Below are positions 1-5,176 of a stretch of DNA of 5,914 nt, piece by piece; position 1 is the first letter of the stretch, and every line of letters begins with the position of its first letter. Where the stretch lies: contig WOZY01000089.1 in the NCBI GenBank assembly GCA_011620045.1, forward strand, positions 1-5,914, in the 5' to 3' direction. The notes beneath the pieces are model-generated. The model searched no databases. It was given only the letters and a program-made list of their open reading frames with translations, and was not told the DNA's origin. Origin of the DNA: Mesotoga sp. (GTDB lineage: Bacteria; Thermotogota; Thermotogae; Petrotogales; Kosmotogaceae). Position numbers and translations under genes: made by a program.

Positions 1-391
1 CCTGCGAGCTGACCTCCCAAATAAGTGAAAGACAAATTCTACCTGAGATAGCTTTGACTTTCGATTCTTGACTCACCGCGACTACTTCAAAAAAAGATTC
101 TGTCTCACCTCAATACTGATTTCAGACTTGTCTGTTAAAAAAAACTTCAGAATTTCTCGGAACGATTGCCATGCGCAATCAAAAGGAGAAGCACGGATTC
201 TATGCAGTAACCTTGTCATTCTCTTCTATTATGGAGATCATCTCTTGAAGACAGAAGAAGGCTCACTTTTTCAAATACGTGAAACGCAACAGAGAGCTTT
301 CATCCCCAAACCTCTGTCTCTGCTGAAGGACACACTTTTATACTTCTTTCCAGCAAAGAAGATATCTTTCGCCCAGGCTCTATACTAAGAA
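1..391. other. Region without a supportable gene
   Basis: I find no convincing coding sequence here on either strand. A plus-strand frame open from 68 to 388 begins with TTG, has no ribosome binding site and has a composition unlike a real protein, so I treat it as chance. Positions 3-68 are open on the plus strand and could hold the last codons of a gene entering from the left (ending TGA near 68), but nothing in those few residues is recognisable. On the minus strand a purine-rich GGGAGG lies about 12 bases from the left edge and could precede a gene starting just outside the window. Runs of A occur near 89-95 and 137-144, and a short inverted repeat lies at 164-180. Confidence 0.6.
164..180. 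repeat. Short inverted repeat (6-bp arms)
   Basis: The arms GATTGC (164-169) and GCAATC (175-180) are perfect reverse complements around a 5-base loop. No T-run follows closely on either strand, so it does not read as a terminator. It could be chance or a small binding site. Confidence 0.3.
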
Positions 392-420
392 GCAAACAAA
401 AAGGGGAGAAATCTCCCCTC
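392..420 (-). terminator. Rho-independent terminator of the tRNA-Ala unit
   Basis: Read on the minus strand, a hairpin with arms GGGGAG and CTCCCC and a 4-base loop (413-418 paired with 403-408) is followed directly by TTTTTGTTTG. It begins two bases after the encoded CCA end of the tRNA. On the plus strand no T-run follows, so it acts on minus-strand transcripts. As no terminator is seen after the protein gene at 551-1111, it may also end the whole upstream operon. Confidence 0.85.
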
Positions 421-496
421 TGGTGGAGCCGAGGGGATTCGAACCCCCGGCCTCCGCCTTGCGAAGGCGGCGCGCTCCCAGCTGTGCTACGGCCCC
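421..496 (-). tRNA. tRNA-Ala, anticodon CGC
   Basis: The 76-base gene folds as a standard cloverleaf. The acceptor strands are GGGGCCG and CGGCTCC, with discriminator A and an encoded CCA (423-421). The D-arm includes AGCTGGGAGC. The anticodon arm is CCGCC, loop TTCGCAA, GGCGG, giving anticodon CGC. The T-arm is CCGGGGGTTCGAATCCCC with the invariant TTCGAAT. The third acceptor pair is G-U, the main identity element for alanyl-tRNA synthetase, which agrees with the anticodon. It reads GCG codons. A well-formed promoter lies just upstream and a terminator just downstream, so it can be transcribed alone. Confidence 0.96.
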
Positions 497-507
497 ACGC
501 AAGATTG

Positions 508-536
508 ATTATAGCTCGAATTATCAAGGAATTCAA
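508..536 (-). promoter_or_regulatory. Sigma-70-type promoter for tRNA-Ala
   Basis: On the minus strand a -35 box TTGAAT (536-531) and a consensus -10 box TATAAT (513-508) are separated by exactly 17 bases. The tRNA 5' end lies 11 bases after the -10 box, which leaves a leader of only a few bases. The promoter fits in the 54-base gap between the stop of the upstream protein gene and the tRNA. Confidence 0.85.
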
Positions 537-550
537 TCTGCCACGGAAAA

Positions 551-1111
551 TCACAGGTTCGAAGGAATCCCAATCAGCTCTCCAAATTCAAACAGACTCA
601 GATCAGTGGAATGACAGGGTTTGACAATGTAGGCAGTATCTATTCCATGTCCGGTTCCGCCCGAAGTAATCACCCAATCGCCGATTCTTATCAATCCGGC
701 ATCGGCAGCCATGATCGCGATCTCTACGGCTACCTTTGTTCCCTGACCGAACAACCTCAGGGCCGCCGCAAATACCTGAGGCGGATAAACCCCGCCGTGT
801 GCCTTGGCAAAGGCACCATCAATACCCCGAAAGAGATGAGTCGCCGTCAACAACGAGTGCCTGCTACCGGCGTAAAGCTTCCTGATGGCCGGATCAAATT
901 CATCACCGTTTGGCTCCCTGAAGCCCACGCTATGAGTAACAATGGTCAGTTTAACGGAATCCGGGACAAGATCAAGGGCAATTTCTGCGACTCTTCCAGT
1001 TGTTGAAGGCAGAACCACATCCCTGATCCGCGTTTCCTCCGATCGCTCAAAGATCCTTTGCAGAATAGTTCTGGTAGTCTCTTCATCACTCTTAGAGAAA
1101 TACATAGTCAT
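551..1111 (-). CDS. Stand-alone pyruvate kinase C-terminal-domain-like protein
   Basis: This 186-residue protein resembles the small archaeal and bacterial family typified, from memory, by Archaeoglobus AF0103 and Methanothermobacter MTH1675. Those have the fold of the pyruvate kinase C-terminal (allosteric) domain without the catalytic barrel. Conserved-looking stretches are LPSTTG (34-39), THSVGF (59-64), the region 92-107 ending in HGG, FGQGTKVAVEIAIMAADAG (121-139) and SGGTGHGIDTAYIVKP (150-165). The last stretch is a glycine-rich loop that could bind a phosphate or nucleotide. Length is normal for the family. No signal peptide or membrane segment is seen, so it is probably cytosolic. The ATG at 1111 is preceded by GGGAG, which lies inside the last two hutU codons with 9-base spacing, so translation is probably coupled to hutU. 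A second ATG two codons on (MTM) is an alternative start. The biochemical role of the family is not established, as far as I know; a link to histidine breakdown is inference from position only. Confidence 0.85.
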   Translation of the reverse strand: MTMYFSKSDEETTRTILQRIFERSEETRIRDVVLPSTTGRVAEIALDLVPDSVKLTIVTHSVGFREPNGDEFDPAIRKLYAGSRHSLLTATHLFRGIDGAFAKAHGGVYPPQVFAAALRLFGQGTKVAVEIAIMAADAGLIRIGDWVITSGGTGHGIDTAYIVKPCHSTDLSLFEFGELIGIPSNL

Positions 1112-1125
1112 TCACTATCACTCCC
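1112..1125 (-). promoter_or_regulatory. Coupling junction: triple stop and ribosome binding site
   Basis: Read on the minus strand, the end of hutU supplies GGGAG (1125-1121). Then come three tandem stop codons TGA, TAG, TGA (1120-1112), followed immediately by the ATG of the next gene. Both genes are in the same frame. The ribosome binding site is therefore embedded in hutU codons, as expected for translational coupling. Confidence 0.7.
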
Positions 1126-3145
1126 AGTCAACTATCTTCATCGTCTTTCTAATAATCTCTTCCTCCACCAGAAATGGAAGAGTAATCTGCTCGCGTCTCC
1201 TTTTCTCTTTGTTGAATTCGGAGGCAACCAATAAGGCATTTTCGTTTCTCGCCCAGGCTCTCCTTGCAACGCCGCTCATAACATCCCAGGATATTGATGT
1301 CTTGATTATCTCATCAACTCTCCGACTTCCGTCGAGAACAAGCCCAAATCCTCCATTTATTGCCTTCCCTATTCCCACTCCACCACCATTGTGAAGCGAG
1401 ACCATGCTCATCCCTCGGGCAGCATTCCCTGCAAAGCACTGTGTGGCCATATCTGCCATGACATTACTTCCGTCTTTAATATTTGCAGTCTCCCTGAAAG
1501 GCGAGTCCGTTCCTCCGGTATCGTGATGATCTCTTCCTATCATTACCGGTCCAATCTCTCCATTTCTAACCATGTTATTAAATTCCAGCGCAATATCGCG
1601 CCTACCGGTCGCATCCTGATACAGTATTCTAGCCTGAGTGCCAACTACCAATTTGTTTTTGTCGGCATTCTTTATCCACATGTAGTTGTCTCTGTCCTGT
1701 CCACGACGTTCTGGATCGATACATCTCATTGCGGCAGCATCTGTTTTCAGTAGATCTTCCTTTCTCCCGCTTAGGCACACCCAGCGGAAGGGGCCGTAAC
1801 CGAAATCGAACAACATGGGACCCATGATGTCCTCGACATACGACGGGAAGATGAACCCTTCAGAAGTATCGACTCCGTTCTTAGCGATCTCGTTTGCTCC
1901 GGCATCAAAGACTGCCTTCATAAAGGAGTTCCCGTAATCGAAGAAGTAAGTGCCCCTTTCTACCAGCTGCCTAATGTATTCGAAGTGCTTAATGAGAGAT
2001 TTATCCACAGCCTCTCGAAATTTGCGCTTGTCTGTTCTAAGGAGTTCCGTTCTCTCTTCGAATGAAAGCCCCTGAGGACAGTATCCGCCGTCGTAAGGAG
2101 CATGACAAGATGTTTGGTCTGACAGAAGTTCAATGTTCAAACCTTTCTCAACAGCAAATTCCAGTAGATCGACTATGTTTCCATGGAAGGCAATTGCATG
2201 ACTTTCATTGTTACGGGTCTTTCTTTCTGCCAGCTCAAAAGCCCTCTCGGGCTCTTCTACGACTTCATCTATCCAGCCCTGCTCCAATCTAGTCTTGATT
2301 CTCGATCGATCAACTTCGGCAATGATTCCCACACCGCCGGCTATCTTGACTGCCTTTCCCTGGGCTCCGCTCATCCCACCGAGGCCAGAGGAAACAAAGA
2401 GATGTCCGCGAAGGTCACCGTCGTCTGCTATTCCTAGCTTCAGCCTTCCGGCGTTGAGAATCGTATTGAACGTACCATGGACTATCCCTTGAGGCCCAAT
2501 GTACATCCACCCGCCTGCAGTCATCTGTCCGTAATTGGCTACTCCCAGAGCCTGAGCCTTGATCCACTGCTCCTGGTTATCGAACATTCCCACCATAAGC
2601 GCATTGGTAATAATTACCCTCGGGCTTGAATTACCCGATTTGAATAGACCAAGCGGGTGTCCGGACATGACCACAAGAGTCTGCTCATCGGTTAGCTCTT
2701 CGAGATATCTCTTAATAAGTCTGTACTGCATCCAGTTCTGGCAGACCTGCCCCGTCTCTCCATAAGTTACCAATTCGTAAGGGTAAAGGGCCACTTCGAA
2801 GTCAAGATTATTGTCGATCATTACCTGGAATGCCTTACCCTCAATGCATTTTCCTTTGTATTCATCGATTGGCTTTCCCTTTATCTCACCCTGAGGTCGA
2901 TAACGGTATCCGTAGATTCTTCCCGTGGTCAAAAGCTCTTGAAGAAACTCAGGAGCTAGTCTGTCATGAAGTCCTGTCGGTATATAACGAAGCGCATTGC
3001 GCAACGCAAGCTCAATCTCTTTCCGGGAGAGATTGAGCTCTCTTTTCGGCGCTCTTCGAATTCCTTGCCTGAAGACAGGCTCGGGTGGCAAACTCTCATC
3101 TAATTTGATCTCCATTGATTCGTACATATCACTTGCTGAAAGCAA
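1118..3145 (-). CDS. hutU: Urocanate hydratase (urocanase), long form
   Basis: Urocanase (EC 4.2.1.49) converts urocanate to 4-imidazolone-5-propionate, the second step of histidine degradation, using tightly bound NAD+ as an electrophile. It is a cytosolic homodimer in characterised members. The 675-residue protein shows the family landmarks in order: YGETGQVCQNW (128-138), TAGGWMYIGPQGIVHGT (209-225), the NAD-binding glycine loop SSGLGGMSGAQ (252-262), DQTSCHAPYDGGYCPQG (343-359), GPFRWVCLSG (451-460), GRDHHDTGGTDSPFRET (537-553), HNGGGVGIG (585-593) and GGFGLVLDGS (598-607). It belongs to the long form, close in length to human UROC1 (about 676) rather than the roughly 555-residue Pseudomonas or Bacillus enzyme. 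It contains the extra SGHPLGLF segment (161-168). The short-form motif FQGLPARICW is replaced by VVGTQARILY (500-509). The TTG start is chosen because GGGAGG sits 7 bases upstream; ATG codons at residues 7 and 11 are alternatives. No other hut gene is in the window. Confidence 0.97.
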   Translation of the reverse strand: MLSASDMYESMEIKLDESLPPEPVFRQGIRRAPKRELNLSRKEIELALRNALRYIPTGLHDRLAPEFLQELLTTGRIYGYRYRPQGEIKGKPIDEYKGKCIEGKAFQVMIDNNLDFEVALYPYELVTYGETGQVCQNWMQYRLIKRYLEELTDEQTLVVMSGHPLGLFKSGNSSPRVIITNALMVGMFDNQEQWIKAQALGVANYGQMTAGGWMYIGPQGIVHGTFNTILNAGRLKLGIADDGDLRGHLFVSSGLGGMSGAQGKAVKIAGGVGIIAEVDRSRIKTRLEQGWIDEVVEEPERAFELAERKTRNNESHAIAFHGNIVDLLEFAVEKGLNIELLSDQTSCHAPYDGGYCPQGLSFEERTELLRTDKRKFREAVDKSLIKHFEYIRQLVERGTYFFDYGNSFMKAVFDAGANEIAKNGVDTSEGFIFPSYVEDIMGPMLFDFGYGPFRWVCLSGRKEDLLKTDAAAMRCIDPERRGQDRDNYMWIKNADKNKLVVGTQARILYQDATGRRDIALEFNNMVRNGEIGPVMIGRDHHDTGGTDSPFRETANIKDGSNVMADMATQCFAGNAARGMSMVSLHNGGGVGIGKAINGGFGLVLDGSRRVDEIIKTSISWDVMSGVARRAWARNENALLVASEFNKEKRRREQITLPFLVEEEIIRKTMKIVDWE

Positions 3146-3152
3146 AATGAAA

Positions 3153-3160
3153 CCTCCCTT
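3153..3160 (-). promoter_or_regulatory. Ribosome binding site fixing the TTG start of hutU
   Basis: AAGGGAGG (3160-3153, minus strand) matches the anti-Shine-Dalgarno core and lies 7 bases before TTG at 3145. The next in-frame ATG codons are 18 and 30 bases further on, too far to be served by this site, so TTG is the better start. I see no convincing promoter in the 66 bases between the preceding gene and hutU. Confidence 0.7.
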
Positions 3161-3211
3161 CTAAACAATTGTCTGTAAGCCTTCAGTAACCGTTCTCGCT
3201 TCAAAAAAACT

Positions 3212-3745
3212 CTACTGAGTTCCGTAACATCCCGACAGAGAAGCCCTGAAAGGCTCCCATCGAGGTGGAACGAAAGCATATACTAAAAAGCAACTCCGAG
3301 CGTCACAAGCATTACTTAATGACAAGATTGCCGAGCTTCGACCAACTTCCAGCCTCGAAGACACAAAATACGAAACTAGTTGCCCGAAAGCCACTGCACT
3401 AGCCATAAGCAGCATGTCGATAATCAAGACATGATGGATAAAGAGAGTATAGAGATAAAAGCCTCCCAGAATAGCGCTAAACATGATATATATGCCCAGA
3501 GTCTTTCCAAGGATCAAGACCGGAATCCTGATCTCTTTGCAGAAGATGACCTCAAGAACTAGAAGGGCAACGCCTGGAAGGAATACCATCTTCAGGTGCT
3601 CCCAGATGCTTTCATTTACGGGAGTCAAAGCGCCAACGATGAGATTGCCGTCACTCCATTCATAGACCGTATGGAGAAGAGCGCCGAGAAAGAATACGAA
3701 AAAGAAACCGAAGATCTCCCACTGGAAAAATCTCATTTTGCTCAT
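3212..3745 (-). CDS. DUF6512-like multi-pass membrane protein, possibly frameshift-affected
   Basis: The 177-residue hydrophobic protein has predicted membrane segments at about 7-28, 50-68, 73-101 (possibly two passes) and 104-128, and one near 138-158. The stretch PVNESIWEHLKMVFLP (42-57) and the end PPRWEPFRASLSGCYGT resemble what I recall of the DUF6512 family, small membrane proteins of unknown function common in Firmicutes and related anaerobes. No enzymatic motif is visible, so I assign no function. It begins 24 bases after the reductase stop, with GGGGG 5 bases before ATG, and probably shares its transcript. Oddity: residues 144-153 (SNACDARSCF) break the last hydrophobic segment. Removing one A from the AA at plus-strand 3316-3317 and adding one base in the A5 run at 3285-3289 restores VMLVTLGVAF and a continuous membrane helix. 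This points to two compensating indels, either natural or sequencing errors. Confidence 0.8.
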   Translation of the reverse strand: MSKMRFFQWEIFGFFFVFFLGALLHTVYEWSDGNLIVGALTPVNESIWEHLKMVFLPGVALLVLEVIFCKEIRIPVLILGKTLGIYIMFSAILGGFYLYTLFIHHVLIIDMLLMASAVAFGQLVSYFVSSRLEVGRSSAILSLSNACDARSCFLVYAFVPPRWEPFRASLSGCYGTQ

Positions 3746-3769
3746 AAGAGCCCCCGTAGAAGTTACAGA

Positions 3770-4873
3770 TTACCAGACATACCCTTCCGTAATCTTGGAT
3801 TTCACGATTCCAAGCTTCCTCGGAATATCTATCACGTAAGGACATCGCTCGTTGCAAATGCCGCAATCGGTACAAGCATCGACACCAGGAGACATCGAGT
3901 TGTATTCTTCAATACCCTGATCTTCGCTTCCAAACCAGTGAGCGAGTCGGTCCCTTAAGGCATAGTCCGCAGCACTTCTAACTTTTCCATCCAGCATCTG
4001 CCTGTCGTAACGACCCTCTGCAAGAAAAAGACCCGGGATGTTTATGCCCTGAGGGCATGGAAGACATTTCATGCACTGTCTGCAAACGTAATTGCCGAGT
4101 TCTGGCGCCTCAAAAAACAGCTGCTCGAGTTCTTCGGGAGAAAAGGGTTCTTTCTCTATCAACTCTAGATCCTCTTCAAGCTGATCTAAAGAGTTGATTC
4201 CACTGACGATGCACGAAACAGGTATAGTTTTCGTGTATCTGAAAGCATTCCCGACGCTTCTCCAGAGGTAACCGTCTGCCAGAGATTTCATTGCAACGAT
4301 TCCAATATTGTTTGACACCGCATATGGAATTACTTTCGTCTCTATTTCGGGGAAGTTGAATCTGTCGTAATAGTTCATCTGTGTCATGAAAAGATCGAAG
4401 GGGTACTCTTTAAGGGCCTTAAGAAGCGTTCCACCGTAACCGTGACTGGTAATACCCACATACCTTATAAGGCCCTCCTTCTTCGCCCATTCAACCGTTT
4501 TCAACGCACCATTCGAGGAAGAAATGGCTTCCCAGTAATCGTTTTTGGTTACGGCGTGAAGGAAGAGAATATCTATGTGATCCCTTCCGAGGGCCTTTAG
4601 GCTAGATAACAAATCTTTTTCGGAAGACTGCTTTTCTCTACTTTCGGTCTTGGAGGCTACCACAATTCCTTCCTTTGGAAGTACTTTAGAGAGCTTCCTC
4701 TCAGAAACTCCGTCCCCATATGATCTTGCGGTCTCGAAGTAATTGCCTCCCGCCTCCAGGTATCTCTTCACAATCTCTTTTACTGTGTCAAGCTCAATTT
4801 CAAGCAGATGAAAACCTCCCAAACCCAAAAGGGAGAGCTCAAGTCCTGTCTTCCCTAGTTTTCGATACTCCAT
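3770..4873 (-). CDS. Aldo/keto reductase with C-terminal 4Fe-4S ferredoxin domain
   Basis: This 367-residue protein joins an aldo/keto reductase barrel (about 1-245) to a ferredoxin-like iron-sulfur tail (about 260-350). The barrel starts with MEYRKLGKTGLELSLLGLGG, typical of the family. The usual catalytic tetrad Asp, Tyr, Lys, His maps to E47 (in NYFETARSYG), Y52, K75 (ASKT) and H106 (FLHAV); Asp is thus replaced by Glu. The tail has two Cys sets, C264/C267/C270/C273 followed by P, and C334/C337/C340/C344 followed by P. Eight Cys could bind two [4Fe-4S] clusters. Such fusions are known as predicted oxidoreductases of the aldo/keto reductase family in anaerobes. They presumably exchange electrons between NAD(P)H, a carbonyl substrate and a ferredoxin-like partner, but the substrate is unknown. 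It is soluble and cytosolic by sequence. The ATG at 4873 follows a GGGGGTGAG ribosome binding site. It is the first complete gene of the likely operon. Confidence 0.93.
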   Translation of the reverse strand: MEYRKLGKTGLELSLLGLGGFHLLEIELDTVKEIVKRYLEAGGNYFETARSYGDGVSERKLSKVLPKEGIVVASKTESREKQSSEKDLLSSLKALGRDHIDILFLHAVTKNDYWEAISSSNGALKTVEWAKKEGLIRYVGITSHGYGGTLLKALKEYPFDLFMTQMNYYDRFNFPEIETKVIPYAVSNNIGIVAMKSLADGYLWRSVGNAFRYTKTIPVSCIVSGINSLDQLEEDLELIEKEPFSPEELEQLFFEAPELGNYVCRQCMKCLPCPQGINIPGLFLAEGRYDRQMLDGKVRSAADYALRDRLAHWFGSEDQGIEEYNSMSPGVDACTDCGICNERCPYVIDIPRKLGIVKSKITEGYVW

Positions 4874-4906
4874 TTACTCACCCCCAACTACAATGTTACT
4901 ACGGCA

Positions 4907-4921
4907 ACGATCAAATATCGT
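4907..4921. repeat. Inverted repeat, possible operator of the reductase operon
   Basis: The arms ACGAT (4907-4911) and ATCGT (4917-4921) are perfect reverse complements around CAAAT. The repeat lies 34 bases upstream of the reductase start and overlaps the weak -35 candidate, a position suited to a repressor site. With only 5-bp arms, chance is a real alternative. Confidence 0.3.
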
Positions 4922-5078
4922 GATTCTCCGCCAGTAGAATTTCGACAGAATCCACTGAATCACTCATCAACAACATAAACTTCCAGAGGAAGTATTGTCG
5001 AACCCAAAAGATAAACATGAACCGGCAGCACGAAACTTCCGTCACAATAATGTACCACGTTCGTTCTCTTACCACCCG

Positions 5079-5103
5079 GCCCGGATGTTTTCCGGGCTTT
5101 TTT
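5079..5103 (+). terminator. Rho-independent terminator facing the plus strand
   Basis: The arms GCCCGGA (5079-5085) and TCCGGGC (5091-5097) form a 7-bp GC-rich stem with loop TGTTT, followed by six T (5098-5103). It is a textbook terminator for plus-strand transcripts. On the minus strand no T-run follows, so it would at most act weakly on transcripts from the decayed gene. No plus-strand gene is visible upstream of it, so what it terminates is unknown. Confidence 0.8.
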
Positions 5104-5176
5104 ATGTCGGAAGAGAGCAAAGATCGATATAGTGGTGATTCATGATCGAGTAATGGCAGCAAGACCAATAAGAAAC

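Larger units (their letters stand above)
4874..5176. other. Intergenic region upstream of the reductase gene
   Basis: These 303 bases separate the decayed gene from the reductase and should carry the operon promoter on the minus strand. The best candidate I can see, TTGATC with a TGTAGT 16 bases later (about 4916-4889), matches only 4 of 6 bases in each box and is weak. The region also holds an inverted repeat (4907-4921) and a plus-strand terminator (5079-5103). Minus- and plus-strand frames that stay open across it have no recognisable protein content. Confidence 0.5.

Noticed and set aside
164..180. Hairpin as a terminator
   Set aside because: On the minus strand the nearest long T-run begins about 20 bases beyond the stem, too far for a rho-independent terminator; none follows on the plus strand.
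68..388. Plus-strand open frame of 106 codons
   Set aside because: TTG start without ribosome binding site, no recognisable motif, and composition typical of non-coding sequence; it ends just before the tRNA terminator.
300..554. Minus-strand open frame of 84 codons across the tRNA
   Set aside because: It runs through the tRNA gene and its terminator and simply translates them.
4911..5168. Minus-strand open frame of 85 codons between the decayed gene and the reductase
   Set aside because: It crosses the terminator hairpin, has no good ribosome binding site and shows no family-like sequence.
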